Shown one piece after another: positions 7,772 to 16,436 of a DNA stretch of 64,000 bases. Every line of letters starts with the position of its first letter. Position 1 is the first letter of the stretch. A program made the translations under genes and the position numbers. The notes under the pieces were generated by a model. That model saw only the letters and a list, made by a program, of their open reading frames with translations. It had not been told where the DNA came from and did not search any database. Source of the stretch: Sulfitobacter pontiacus (GTDB taxonomy: Bacteria; Pseudomonadota; Alphaproteobacteria; Rhodobacterales; Rhodobacteraceae); contig NZ_CP160849.1 of assembly GCF_040790665.1 (NCBI RefSeq), positions 868,001 through 932,000 on the forward strand, read 5' to 3'.

Positions 7772-8788
7772 ATGACTCTGACGAAATCCGCTTTCACGGC
7801 CGCCTTGATGGCCACAGTTGCGATGCCAGCAATGGCCGAAGGGCAGCTGAACCTCTACTCCTCGCGTCACTACGACACAGACGAACGTCTGTATTCCGAC
7901 TTTACCGAGCAGACCGGCATCACCATCAACCGCATCGAAGGCAAAGCAGACGAGCTGCTGGCGCGTATGGAAGCCGAGGGTGCGAACTCCCCCGCGGACG
8001 TTCTGATCACCGTCGACACCAGCCGCCTGAGCCGCGCCAAGGAAATGGGCCTGCTGCAATCCGTTGACAGCGACATCCTCGAAGAGCGTATCCCCAGCAA
8101 CCTGCAAGACGCCGACAACGACTGGTTCGGCTTTTCGCAGCGCGCGCGGATCATCTTTTACAGCAAGGACGCTGTAGACAACCCGCCACAGAACTATCTG
8201 GATCTTGCCGATCCTGCCTATGAAGGTCAGGTCTGCATCCGTTCCTCCACCAACTCCTACAACCAGACCCTGCTGGCGGCGTTGGTCACGCACCACGGTG
8301 AAGAGAAAGCCACCGAATGGGCACAGGGCGTTGTGAACAACATGGCACGTGCACCACAGGGCGGTGACACCGACCAGCTGCGCGGTCTGGTATCGGGCGA
8401 ATGCGAAATCTCCGTCTCGAACTCCTACTACTTTGCCCGTGCCATCCGCACCGAAGTAGACGGGCTGAGCGCCGATCTGGATAAAATCGGTCTGGTGTTC
8501 CCCGACCAGGAAGGCAACGGCGCGCATATGAACCTGTCGGGTGCCGGTGTTGCAGCCAATGCGCCAAACCGTGACAATGCGGTCAAGTTCCTCGAGTATC
8601 TGTCCTCCGACAGCGCGCAGTCCTACTTCTCTGCAGGGAACGACGAATTCCCCGCCGTCGAAGGCGTAGAGCTTGCGGACTCGGTCGAGAAGCTTGGCGA
8701 ATTCAAAGCAGACGAGGTGAACCTGTCCGAAGTGGCCAAGAACATCCCCACAGCACAGAAAATCTTTAACGCGGTTGGCTGGGAATAA
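7772..8788 (+). CDS. fbpA: Ferric iron ABC transporter, periplasmic substrate-binding protein
   Basis: 338-residue periplasmic protein that binds Fe(III) for the FbpABC-type importer. The signal peptide is clear: MTLTKSAF, a hydrophobic core, and cleavage after AMPAMA. The mature protein begins EGQLNLYSSRHYDTDERLY, the typical start of the FutA/IdiA branch, and has the paired iron-binding tyrosines in NSYYFARAI. GQVCIRSSTNSYNQ and the C-terminal hinge NAPNRDNAVKFLEYLSS are also family features. The start is the ATG with GGAGG eight bases upstream; an open frame extends further upstream but has no signal peptide. An iron-type operator precedes it and a terminator follows. Confidence 0.92.
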   Translation: MTLTKSAFTAALMATVAMPAMAEGQLNLYSSRHYDTDERLYSDFTEQTGITINRIEGKADELLARMEAEGANSPADVLITVDTSRLSRAKEMGLLQSVDSDILEERIPSNLQDADNDWFGFSQRARIIFYSKDAVDNPPQNYLDLADPAYEGQVCIRSSTNSYNQTLLAALVTHHGEEKATEWAQGVVNNMARAPQGGDTDQLRGLVSGECEISVSNSYYFARAIRTEVDGLSADLDKIGLVFPDQEGNGAHMNLSGAGVAANAPNRDNAVKFLEYLSSDSAQSYFSAGNDEFPAVEGVELADSVEKLGEFKADEVNLSEVAKNIPTAQKIFNAVGWE

Positions 8789-8821
8789 TCCCAGCCTGCC
8801 ACGGCAGAGACACGACATTGA

Positions 8822-8852
8822 ACCGCATCGCCCTGGGCCGGTGCGGTTTTTT
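8822..8852 (+). terminator. Terminator between fbpA and fbpB
   Basis: ACCGCATCG (8822-8830) pairs with CGGTGCGGT (8839-8847) with one G-U wobble, and six T residues follow. It ends the fbpA transcript and lies before the convergent permease gene. Confidence 0.8.
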
Positions 8853-8871
8853 CATGCGCAAAGGGAAATGT

Positions 8872-10542
8872 TTATTTCTGCCGCCCGACCTGACGGCAGA
8901 TCAGGATCACGGGGAGCAACCCCATTGCCACGATCACAAGGCTTGGCACCGCCGCCCCGTCCAGCCGCTCGTCGCTTGCCAGCCGGTAGGCCTGTACTGC
9001 CAGCGTGTCGTAGTTGAACGGCCGCATGATTAGCGTTGCAGGCAGCTCTTTCATCACATCGACGAAAACGATCAGCAGCGCGGTCAGCAGGCTTGGCGAC
9101 AGGATCGGTAGATGCACACGGCGCAGCGTGCCCACAGGGGTTTCCCCCAATGACCGTGCGGCAGAGTCCATATTGGCATGCACCATCGCCTGCCCGCCCT
9201 CATACGCCCCCAGAGCCGCCGCAAGGAAGCGTACCATATAGGCGGCGACAAGCAGCCAGATCGACCCGGTGACCAGCAGCCCGGTCGATATGTCGAAAGT
9301 GCTGCGCATCCAGGCATCAAGCTGGTTATCAAAAGTCGCAAAGGGCACCATCAGCCCCACGGCAATCACCCCGCCCGGCACCGCATAGCCCAACCGCGCG
9401 ATATAGCCCGCACCGAAGGACAGCTTGCCCGGACGCAACCGCTGGAAGAACCCCACGCAGACCGCAGCGGCAACGGTCAGCACCGCCGCCACCCCCGCCA
9501 GCGTGGCAGAGTTGCGGATGAAGCCCAGATAGCGCGGGCTCAGCAGGTCTTGCTCTGACCCGATGCCCATCCAGATCAGCACGATCACCGGCAGGATCGC
9601 CCCAAAGATAACGGGAACACCGCAGGCCAGCATCGCGGCGGCGGCCTGCCATCCCTTAAGCTGCGCGGGCGGCATCGCCACGGCACGACGCGCCGGATCG
9701 TGGTATTGCGCCTTGCCGCGCTGGATACGCTCCAGCATCGCGAGCAACAGCGCAAAACTGAGCAAACACAGTGCAAGCTGGGCCGCACCAGCGCGGTCGA
9801 ACAGGGAAAACCAGCTGGTGTATATCCCTGTCGCAAAAGTCTGCACACTGAAATAGGCGACGGTGCCGAAATCAGCGATCGTCTCCATTACGGTCAGCAG
9901 AACACCTGCGGCAATCGCCGGGCGGGCCAGCGGCAGGCTCACCTTGAAGAAGGCCGCCCAGGCACTGCTACCCAAGGCACGTGCTGCCAGAAACGTCGTG
10001 GCGGATTGCTGCAAGAACGCGGCGCGCGCCAAGAGGTAGACGTAGGGATAAAGCACCAGCACCAGCATCAAGGCCGCGCCCCCAAGGGACCGGATTTCCG
10101 GGAACCAGTAGTCGCGCGGCCCCCAGCCCGTGACGTCACGCAGCACCGTTTGCACGATTCCGGGGTGGTCAAGGATATGCGTGTAGGCATAGGCCAGCAC
10201 ATAGGCGGGAAAAGCCAGCGGCAGCACCAGCGCGATTTCAAGCATGCGGGCACCGGGGAAGCGGGTCATGGTCACCAGCCACGCGGTCCCCACGCCCAAG
10301 GCAAAGGTGCCCGTGGCCACCATTGCGACCAACAGAACGGTGGTGCCCGCGTACCCCAGCAGCACCGTATCGATCAGGTGGCGCACGGTCTCGGTGCCCC
10401 CGACCAGCGCGGCCAGCAAAACGGCAACCATCGGCAAGGCACAGGTCGCCGCAATCGCGACCGCAACCCCCGCCAGCAAACGCACGCCGTCCCGCGATCT
10501 TTTCACGGCGGCGGGGCTTGTATTGATATCCTGTGTCGTCAT
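8872..10542 (-). CDS. fbpB: Ferric iron ABC transporter, permease
   Basis: Inner-membrane permease of 556 residues made of two fused halves, about 12 transmembrane segments, the normal design of FbpB. Each half carries an ATPase-docking loop: AARALGSSAWAAFFKVSLPLARP around residue 210 and AARSLGETPVGTLRRVHLPIL near residue 460. I start at the ATG of MTTQDINTSP; an upstream in-frame codon would add 25 residues of non-typical sequence. The gene converges on fbpA, which supplies the binding protein, but no ATP-binding gene is adjacent, so the ATPase must be encoded elsewhere. The upstream region has a perfect CGACT-N5-AGTCG palindrome. Confidence 0.92.
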   Translation of the reverse strand: MTTQDINTSPAAVKRSRDGVRLLAGVAVAIAATCALPMVAVLLAALVGGTETVRHLIDTVLLGYAGTTVLLVAMVATGTFALGVGTAWLVTMTRFPGARMLEIALVLPLAFPAYVLAYAYTHILDHPGIVQTVLRDVTGWGPRDYWFPEIRSLGGAALMLVLVLYPYVYLLARAAFLQQSATTFLAARALGSSAWAAFFKVSLPLARPAIAAGVLLTVMETIADFGTVAYFSVQTFATGIYTSWFSLFDRAGAAQLALCLLSFALLLAMLERIQRGKAQYHDPARRAVAMPPAQLKGWQAAAAMLACGVPVIFGAILPVIVLIWMGIGSEQDLLSPRYLGFIRNSATLAGVAAVLTVAAAVCVGFFQRLRPGKLSFGAGYIARLGYAVPGGVIAVGLMVPFATFDNQLDAWMRSTFDISTGLLVTGSIWLLVAAYMVRFLAAALGAYEGGQAMVHANMDSAARSLGETPVGTLRRVHLPILSPSLLTALLIVFVDVMKELPATLIMRPFNYDTLAVQAYRLASDERLDGAAVPSLVIVAMGLLPVILICRQVGRQK

Positions 10543-10553
10543 GCGATCGGTTT

Positions 10554-10568
10554 CGACTAATTCAGTCG
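10554..10568. promoter_or_regulatory. Palindrome upstream of fbpB, possible operator
   Basis: CGACT-N5-AGTCG, perfect over both 5-base arms, lies 12-26 bases before the fbpB start codon. It differs from the TGA-N9-TCA box found before fbpA. Function is a guess from position. Confidence 0.3.
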
Positions 10569-10678
10569 GAAATACCAGCGGGATGACTGAAAATTGTAGC
10601 GCTGCGCGCAGGTGCAAGGGCGTGATCCTGCCTTTGCAGCAGAATCTCCCGTGTCAGGATGCGTGCCTTCAGCACGGG

Positions 10679-11905
10679 TCAGTCATAGCTACGCTGGTCT
10701 TCGATCACCAATCCGTCGTTGGGCAGGCTGCCCGGCGCGGCCAGCACGACCTTGCCCTTCAGCTTGAGAAGCGCGGCAACAGAGGCACCGTAGCTGTCCG
10801 CGTCATCACCCGTCGTCTCAAGATGCACAGTCATGACGTCCTGTTCATTCGCACGGCTTGCCACCACGCGGGCCTTCGTGACCTCGGGGTGATTAGCAAC
10901 AAGCGCCGCGACCTGTTCGGGGCGTACGAACATGCCCTTGATCTTGGTGGTCTGATCCGCACGGCCCATCCAGCCCTTGATGCGCATATTGGTCCGCCCG
11001 CAAGGAGACGCCCCCGGCAGCACGGCGCTCAGGTCCCCTGTGGCGAAACGGATCAGCGGATAGTCGGGGTTCAAGGTGGTCACGACAACCTCGCCCACCT
11101 CGCCCGAAGCGACGGGGGTGCCGGTGCCGGGGGTCACGATCTCGATGATTACATTCTCGTCCACGATCATACCTTCGGCGGCGGGGCTTTCGTAGGCGAT
11201 ATTGCCCAGATCCGCCGTCGCATAGCTTTGCAAACAGGTGATCCCCCGCTCTGCGTAATAGTCGCGCAAGGACGGGAACAGCGCGCCCCCGCCAACGGCA
11301 GCCTTGGTGATGCCAAGGGTCACCCCCATCTCATCCGCTTTTTCGAGAATGATCTTGAGGTAATCCGGCGTGCCAGCATAGGCGGTCGTGCCGATATCGC
11401 GCGCGGCAATGACCTGCAGTTCGGTCTGCCCGGTGCCCGCCGGCAGCACCGCCGCCCCCACAGCCCGCGCCCCGGATTCAAAGATCATGCCCGCAGGTGT
11501 CAGGTGATAGCCAAAACAGTTCTGGACGATGTCGCCCTCGCCAATCCCCACCGCATGCAGGAACCGCCCCATGCGCCACCAGTCCGGCGCGTCGGAGGAG
11601 GGTTCATAGATCGGACCGGGAGACTGGAAGATATGGGTGAACGCATGGGCGGGTTTGGTGGTGAAACCGCCAAAGGGGGCCGACTGCGCCTGCTGTTTCC
11701 CGATCTCGGATTTGCGCAGAACCGGCAGCGCGGCCAGCGCCTCGACATTGGTGATCGTGTCTGGCGCGATCCCGTCCAACGATCCGGCATAGCCCGGCAG
11801 CGCCTGCGCCCGTGCGATCTGCGCGGGCAAGGTCCGGGCAAGATCGGCCGCCCGTGTCTCGGGGCTGCGGGTCTCTAGGCTGTCAAAATAGGACGTCTGT
11901 GCCAT
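10679..11905 (-). CDS. Phenylacetate-CoA ligase family (PaaK-like) enzyme
   Basis: Adenylate-forming ligase of 408 residues that should join a carboxylic acid, probably aromatic, to CoA. Family features include FGYHLTPAG, the acceptor region YATADLGNIAYE in the place of the usual SYGxTE motif, GEVGEVVVTT, PLIRFATGDLSAV, and the C-terminal hinge GRADQTTKIKGMFVRPEQV. The N-terminus WGMP-like helix of classical PaaK is reduced. I start at the ATG of MAQTSYFDS; a TTG five codons upstream is possible. It is the last gene of the seven-gene minus-strand transporter operon, 63 bases after the LivF-like ATPase, which suggests that the imported acid is activated as it enters. Exact substrate unknown. 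Confidence 0.85.
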   Translation of the reverse strand: MAQTSYFDSLETRSPETRAADLARTLPAQIARAQALPGYAGSLDGIAPDTITNVEALAALPVLRKSEIGKQQAQSAPFGGFTTKPAHAFTHIFQSPGPIYEPSSDAPDWWRMGRFLHAVGIGEGDIVQNCFGYHLTPAGMIFESGARAVGAAVLPAGTGQTELQVIAARDIGTTAYAGTPDYLKIILEKADEMGVTLGITKAAVGGGALFPSLRDYYAERGITCLQSYATADLGNIAYESPAAEGMIVDENVIIEIVTPGTGTPVASGEVGEVVVTTLNPDYPLIRFATGDLSAVLPGASPCGRTNMRIKGWMGRADQTTKIKGMFVRPEQVAALVANHPEVTKARVVASRANEQDVMTVHLETTGDDADSYGASVAALLKLKGKVVLAAPGSLPNDGLVIEDQRSYD

Positions 11906-11968
11906 GTCGCTTACTCGCAATTCATCTGGGTGGTCAGGAAATGGAAAACTCGTGGGCCGTGCGCTGGA

Positions 11969-12805
11969 TCAGCTGAGCCAGCGTTTGCGGCGCCGATAGC
12001 TGCGGACATCGCGGAAAGACTTGCGCCCCTCATCCGACATGCCAAGGTAGAATTCCTTGACGTCCTGGTTCTCGCGCAGGTCGGCGGCAGGGCCGTCCAT
12101 CACGACGCGACCGGATTCCAGAATATAGCCGTAGTGCGCAAAGCGCAGGGCAACGTTGGTGTTCTGTTCGGCCAGCAGGAATGTCACGCCTTCGTTTTCA
12201 TTCACCGATTTGACGATCTCGAAAATCTGTTCGACCAACTGCGGCGCAAGACCCATCGATGGCTCGTCCAGCAGGATCGTTTCAGGGCGCGACATCAGGG
12301 CGCGACCAATGGCGCACATCTGCTGTTCCCCGCCCGAGGTATAGCCCGCCTGCGATTTGCGCCGTTCGCGCAGCCGTGGGAAATAGTCGTACACCATTTC
12401 CAGATCACGGGCGATCGCCGCCTTGCCGTCACTGCGGGTATAGGCACCGGTCAACAGGTTCTCTTCGATGGTGAGGTGTTCAAAGCAATGCCGTCCCTCC
12501 ATCACCTGCACGACACCGCGTTTCACCATCTCTGCGGGGTCGAGCTTGTGCACCGGATCATTGCGATATTTGATCGACCCTTTGGTGACCTCACCCCGTT
12601 CGGAATGCAGCAGGTTGGAAATCGCCTTGAGCGTCGTGGTCTTGCCCGCGCCATTGCCGCCCAACAGGGCCGTGATACCGCCCTTGGGCACCTTCAGGCT
12701 CACGCCCTTCAGCACCAGAATGACCGAGTTATAGATCACCTCGATATTATTGACCTCAAGAAGGGTCTCGACCTGCGCGTCGGGCGTTGGGGTGGCATCC
12801 AGCAT
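11969..12805 (-). CDS. Branched-chain-type ABC transporter ATP-binding protein (LivF-like)
   Basis: 278-residue cytoplasmic ATPase of the HAAT family. Walker A GGNGAGKTTTLKAI, signature TSGGEQQMCAIGRAL, Walker B TILLDEPSMGLAP and the switch His region LLAEQNT are complete. The C-terminal extension ending SYRRRKRWLS is basic. The ATG of MLDATPTP is preceded by an AAAGAGA site; a GTG five codons upstream overlaps that site. It lies between the binding-protein gene and the PaaK-like ligase. The substrate is not identified by the ATPase itself; liv-type transporters carry branched amino acids, amides, urea or aromatic acids. Confidence 0.93.
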   Translation of the reverse strand: MLDATPTPDAQVETLLEVNNIEVIYNSVILVLKGVSLKVPKGGITALLGGNGAGKTTTLKAISNLLHSERGEVTKGSIKYRNDPVHKLDPAEMVKRGVVQVMEGRHCFEHLTIEENLLTGAYTRSDGKAAIARDLEMVYDYFPRLRERRKSQAGYTSGGEQQMCAIGRALMSRPETILLDEPSMGLAPQLVEQIFEIVKSVNENEGVTFLLAEQNTNVALRFAHYGYILESGRVVMDGPAADLRENQDVKEFYLGMSDEGRKSFRDVRSYRRRKRWLS

Positions 12806-12837
12806 GGGTGTCTCTTTCACTAGGTGGCGTGGGGGTC

Positions 12838-12864
12838 GGGCGCGGCAACAATGCCGCCGCGCCC
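12838..12864 (-). promoter_or_regulatory. Strong intercistronic hairpin after the binding-protein gene
   Basis: A perfect 9-bp all-GC stem, GGGCGCGGC (12838-12846) with GCCGCGCCC (12856-12864), 9-base loop, sits between the binding-protein stop and the LivF start. There is no T tract, so it is not a standard terminator. In ABC operons such stems often protect the upstream message and set the excess of binding protein over membrane parts. Confidence 0.6.
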
Positions 12865-12881
12865 TTGTTCAAGGGCTGCGC

Positions 12882-14162
12882 TTAGCAGCTGGGTTCGATA
12901 CCGGATTCCGCGGCAAAGGCCTGCGCATCTTCGGTTATCAGCGGGGCCAGCACGTCTTGGTCCGACTGGATGTAGTCGGTGATCAGGCTCCAGCTGTCGG
13001 CAGCAGCATCCCACTGCGCCACAGCACCATAGCCGTTACCGCCGTGGTTTTCACAAGACACCGTGAACTCTGGCCCAAAGTTCGGCAGACCCAGATCCGC
13101 CATCTTGGCTTCGGTGATTTCCAGTGCTTCCATGCCGTCACGCATCTGCGCCGGTGTCAGCGCCTTGGTGTCATGGATACCCTGCGCCGTTTTGGCAGCT
13201 TCGGCAGCCAGCATCGCGGCGTAAAGGCCACGGTTATACAAAGCGGTCCCGATCTGGTCGCCCGCACCTGCGGCCTTGCCAGTATCAACAACATACTTCT
13301 GGATGTCGTCGAACACGGGGAAGTCGTCGCCCACGTTGTGGAACGTCAGCGCCTTGTAGCCATTGGCTTTGTCACCCGCTGGACGCACGTCGTTCTCGGA
13401 ACCGGACCACCAGATGCCGATGAACTGATCCATCGGATAGCGGATGTTCGCGGCTTCCTGCACGGCGACCTGGTTCATCACACCCCAACCGTACATGATC
13501 ACATTGTCCGGCTTTTCACGACGGATCTGCAACCACTGGGATTTCTGTTCCTGACCGGGGTGGTCAACGGGCAACAGCGAAAGTTCGAACCCGTGCTTTT
13601 TGCCCAGTTCTTCCAGGGTGCGGATCGGCTCTTTGCCGTAGGCAGAGTTGTGATAGACCAGCGCGATCTTCTTACCTTCAAGGCTGCCACCGTTCAGATC
13701 CAGCAGGTGCTTGATCGCGACCGAAGCGCCGTCCCAGTAGTTGGTGGGGTAGTTGAAGATATTCTTGAACACCGACCCGTCTTTGGCGGATGTCCGGCCA
13801 TACCCCATGGAGTGGACAGGGATGCCATCTGCCGTCGCTTTGGGGATCAGCTGATAGGTGATGCCGGTGGACAGCGGTTGATAGACCAGCGCGCCTTCGC
13901 CCTTGGTGCTTTCATAGCATTCCACACCCTTTTCGGTGTTATAGCCGGTTTCACATTCGATCATCCGGATCGGTTCGCCACCGATACCGCCATCACGTTC
14001 GTTCAGCAGCGTGAAGTAATCCGCATAGCCGTCGGCAAAGGGAATCCCGTTTGCCGCATAAGGGCCCGTGCGATAGCTGAGCGACGGGAATACAAGCTCT
14101 GCCATTGCGGGGCCCGCAGCCAGAGCAGCGCCAAGCGCCAACGTAGTCATCTTCAGTTTCAT
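12882..14162 (-). CDS. ABC transporter periplasmic substrate-binding protein (LivK-like, Peripla_BP_6)
   Basis: 426-residue type I periplasmic binding protein. The start ATG of MKLKMTTLALG has GGGAGG nine bases upstream and begins a clean signal peptide cut after GPAMA. Mature sequence opens ELVFPSLSYRTGPYAANGIPFADGYADYFTLLNERDGGIGG, the pattern of the subgroup linked to acyl-CoA synthetases rather than of true LivJ/LivK. Two cysteines (in ECETGYNTEKGVECYE) and a C-terminal pair (SCENHGG, EPSC) could form disulfides. It is gene 5 of the operon. Together with the flanking CoA ligases it probably recognises a carboxylic acid; the ligand cannot be read from sequence. Confidence 0.9.
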   Translation of the reverse strand: MKLKMTTLALGAALAAGPAMAELVFPSLSYRTGPYAANGIPFADGYADYFTLLNERDGGIGGEPIRMIECETGYNTEKGVECYESTKGEGALVYQPLSTGITYQLIPKATADGIPVHSMGYGRTSAKDGSVFKNIFNYPTNYWDGASVAIKHLLDLNGGSLEGKKIALVYHNSAYGKEPIRTLEELGKKHGFELSLLPVDHPGQEQKSQWLQIRREKPDNVIMYGWGVMNQVAVQEAANIRYPMDQFIGIWWSGSENDVRPAGDKANGYKALTFHNVGDDFPVFDDIQKYVVDTGKAAGAGDQIGTALYNRGLYAAMLAAEAAKTAQGIHDTKALTPAQMRDGMEALEITEAKMADLGLPNFGPEFTVSCENHGGNGYGAVAQWDAAADSWSLITDYIQSDQDVLAPLITEDAQAFAAESGIEPSC

Positions 14163-14259
14163 CGGTGTTTCCTCCCTTGGATGTATCCGATCTTGCCGGG
14201 TTGTCCCGGTCGTCTCTTCTTCGGCCTTGGGTCTCCTCCCCCCGGCCATGCGTCCTTCC

Positions 14260-15336
14260 CTAGTGCGGGAAGGGCCACAATCTCAGTTTTTCCTTGGCGA
14301 CGCGCCACAACTGGGCCAGCCCATGCGGTTCCGCGATCAGGAAGATGATGATCAACCCGCCCACGATCACAAGCTGCAGATGCGCCACGATATCCGTCGG
14401 CCAGCCGAACCAGTCCACGCCCACGATTTTCAACGCAACCGGCAAGAGCACAAGGAACGCGGCCCCGGCAAAGCTGCCAAAGATCGATCCCAGCCCGCCG
14501 ATGATGATCATAAAGAGCACAAGGAACGATTTCTGGATGCCAAAGGCCTCGCCCACTTCGACCGCACCCAGATAGACCGCAAAGAACAACGCCCCCGAGA
14601 TGCCGATGAAGAAAGAGCTGACCGCAAAGGCCGTCAGTTTCGCCCGCAGCGGGTTTACCCCGATGATCTCGGCCGCGATGTCCATATCACGGATCGCCAT
14701 CCATTTGCGCCCCACCGACCCACGGGTCAGGTTGCGTGCCACATAGGCGCTGAAGATCACGAACATCAGGCAGAACAGATAGGTCGCCCAGGCCTGCGTA
14801 TTCGGTCCGGTGATCTCGATTCCGAAGAATGTCCGCTCCGGCGCGCTGATCTGGCCCGAGGCAGAGTAGTTGTAGAACCACGGCACACGGTTGAACAGCC
14901 AGACCAGAAAGAACTGCGCCGCCAGCGTTGCCACGGCCAGATAGAACCCTTTGATCCGCAGCGATGGCAGGCCGAACAACACACCGACACCGGCGGTCAC
15001 CAGCCCCGACAGCAACACATGCACCAGCATGCTCACGTCAGGAAAGGCGGTCATGAATTTGTAGCAGGCATAGGCCCCCACGGCCATAAAGCCACCGGTC
15101 CCCAAGCTCACCTGCCCGCAATAGCCCACCAGAATGTTCAGCCCGATCGCCGCGATGGCGTAGATCAGGAACGGCAGGAACAGTGAGTTCACCCAATAGT
15201 CATTGATCACAAACGGGATCACGGCAATGGCGATGAACAACACCAGATAATAGCGATACCGGTCGAACTTGATCGGAAACGTCTGGCTGTCTTCTTCGTA
15301 TGAGGCGCTGAAATCCCCGGCTTCACGATAGAACAT
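14260..15336 (-). CDS. Branched-chain-type ABC transporter permease (LivM-like)
   Basis: 358-residue inner-membrane permease with about 9-10 hydrophobic segments. The LivM signature appears in GLNILVGYCGQVSLGTGGFMAVGAY and in FGLPSLRIKGFYLAVATLAAQF, and the EAA-like coupling loop in GRKWMAIRDMDIAAEIIGVN. I start at the ATG of MFYREAGDF, 8 bases after GGGGGGAG; an earlier in-frame codon adds only seven residues. The long charged N-terminal tail before the first membrane segment is usual. It follows the LivH-like gene by 75 bases, a gap that contains a hairpin and copy 1 of the repeat element. Confidence 0.93.
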   Translation of the reverse strand: MFYREAGDFSASYEEDSQTFPIKFDRYRYYLVLFIAIAVIPFVINDYWVNSLFLPFLIYAIAAIGLNILVGYCGQVSLGTGGFMAVGAYACYKFMTAFPDVSMLVHVLLSGLVTAGVGVLFGLPSLRIKGFYLAVATLAAQFFLVWLFNRVPWFYNYSASGQISAPERTFFGIEITGPNTQAWATYLFCLMFVIFSAYVARNLTRGSVGRKWMAIRDMDIAAEIIGVNPLRAKLTAFAVSSFFIGISGALFFAVYLGAVEVGEAFGIQKSFLVLFMIIIGGLGSIFGSFAGAAFLVLLPVALKIVGVDWFGWPTDIVAHLQLVIVGGLIIIFLIAEPHGLAQLWRVAKEKLRLWPFPH

Positions 15337-15351
15337 CAGTTGCTCCCCCCG

Positions 15352-15399
15352 TTCCAAATGGTTTTAAATCCTGGGTTCCGGGGCAAAGCCCCGATCAGG
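15352..15399 (-). repeat. Dispersed intergenic element, copy 1
   Basis: Read on the minus strand: a hairpin (CGGGGC-AAA loop-GCCCCG, 15393-15379, with an outer CCTG/CAGG pairing) followed by GGATTTAAAACCATTTGGAA (15371-15352). The tail is shared with copies at 17268-17303 and 58978-59014. All three are in the sense direction upstream of a gene start; this one precedes the LivM-like permease. Confidence 0.65.
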
Positions 15400-15411
15400 G
15401 AGTTGCCAAAA

Positions 15412-16401
15412 CTACACACGTTCAATGATCTTCTCCCCGAACAAGCCCTGCGGGCGGAACACCAGAAAGATCAGCGCCAGCATGTAGGCGAACCAGTTCT
15501 CTGTCGCACCGCCAAGGAAAGGTGCACCGATCAGGAATTCGAACAGCTTCTCCCCCACACCGATGATCAATCCGCCCACGATGGCACCGGGGATAGAGGT
15601 GAACCCCCCCAGCATCAGCACCGGCAACGCCTTCAGCGCGATCAGCGAGAGCGAGAATTGGACCCCCGATTTCGTGCCCCACATGATGCCCGCGACAAGG
15701 GCGACAAAGCCCGCCAGCGACCATACGAGGATCCAGATAAAGTTCAGTGACACGCCGACAGACAAAGCCGCTTGGTGGTCATCCGCCACAGCCCGCATGG
15801 CGCGGCCCTGTTTGGTGTATTGCGCGAACATCACCAAGCCGATCACCAGCAACGCGGCAATGATGCTGGCAACGATATCCAGATTATCGATAAAGAACCC
15901 GTAGCCAAAGGCGTTAAAGGTGGTGTCGTCGATCCAGGTGTTCAGCCCCTGCGGCAGCCCCACATCCATAGACTTGATGTCGGACCCCCACATCAGATCG
16001 CCCACCCCTTCCAGAAAATAGGCCAGACCGATGGTCGCCATGAAGAGGATGATCGGCTCTTGCCCGACCAGATGGCGGAAGACCAACCGCTGCACCGCAT
16101 AGGCCAGCCCGATCATCACCACCATCGTCAGCAAAATCGCGAGGAACGCCGGCACGTGCCAGCCGAAATGGTGAATATCCGTGCCCAGGATTGCGTTGAT
16201 CAGGTGGCTAAACGGCACCTGCCCATCGATGATCCCTGCCAGGGTCAGGGCCGCAAACAGCGCCATAACCCCTTGGGCATAGTTAAAAATACCCGAGGCT
16301 TTGTAGATCAGAACAAACCCCAGGGCGACCAGTGCATACAGCACCCCCGCCATCAGCCCGTTCAGGAACACCTCGATTGTAAAGGCCAGTTGCTCAGGCA
16401 T
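15412..16401 (-). CDS. Branched-chain-type ABC transporter permease (LivH-like)
   Basis: 329-residue inner-membrane permease with about eight membrane segments. LivH features are NGLMAGVLYALVALGFVLIYKASGIFNYAQGVM near the N-terminus and QGRAMRAVADDHQAALSVGVSLN, the ATPase coupling loop, in the second half. The C-terminal GGATENWFAYMLALIFLVFRPQGLFGE is also typical. The ATG of MPEQLAF follows GGGAGGG by six bases; an ATG eleven codons upstream has no site. It lies 35 bases after the LivG-like ATPase gene. LivH and LivM together form the membrane channel of the transporter. Confidence 0.93.
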   Translation of the reverse strand: MPEQLAFTIEVFLNGLMAGVLYALVALGFVLIYKASGIFNYAQGVMALFAALTLAGIIDGQVPFSHLINAILGTDIHHFGWHVPAFLAILLTMVVMIGLAYAVQRLVFRHLVGQEPIILFMATIGLAYFLEGVGDLMWGSDIKSMDVGLPQGLNTWIDDTTFNAFGYGFFIDNLDIVASIIAALLVIGLVMFAQYTKQGRAMRAVADDHQAALSVGVSLNFIWILVWSLAGFVALVAGIMWGTKSGVQFSLSLIALKALPVLMLGGFTSIPGAIVGGLIIGVGEKLFEFLIGAPFLGGATENWFAYMLALIFLVFRPQGLFGEKIIERV

Positions 16402-16436
16402 ATCAGACCCTCCCCATCGCAAAACCAGTGGCAAAA

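Noticed and set aside
10648..10678. Hairpin CCCGTG/CACGGG after the PaaK-like gene as terminator
   Set aside because: No T tract follows on the transcribed strand and the loop is long. It may still be an end signal, but I cannot support it.
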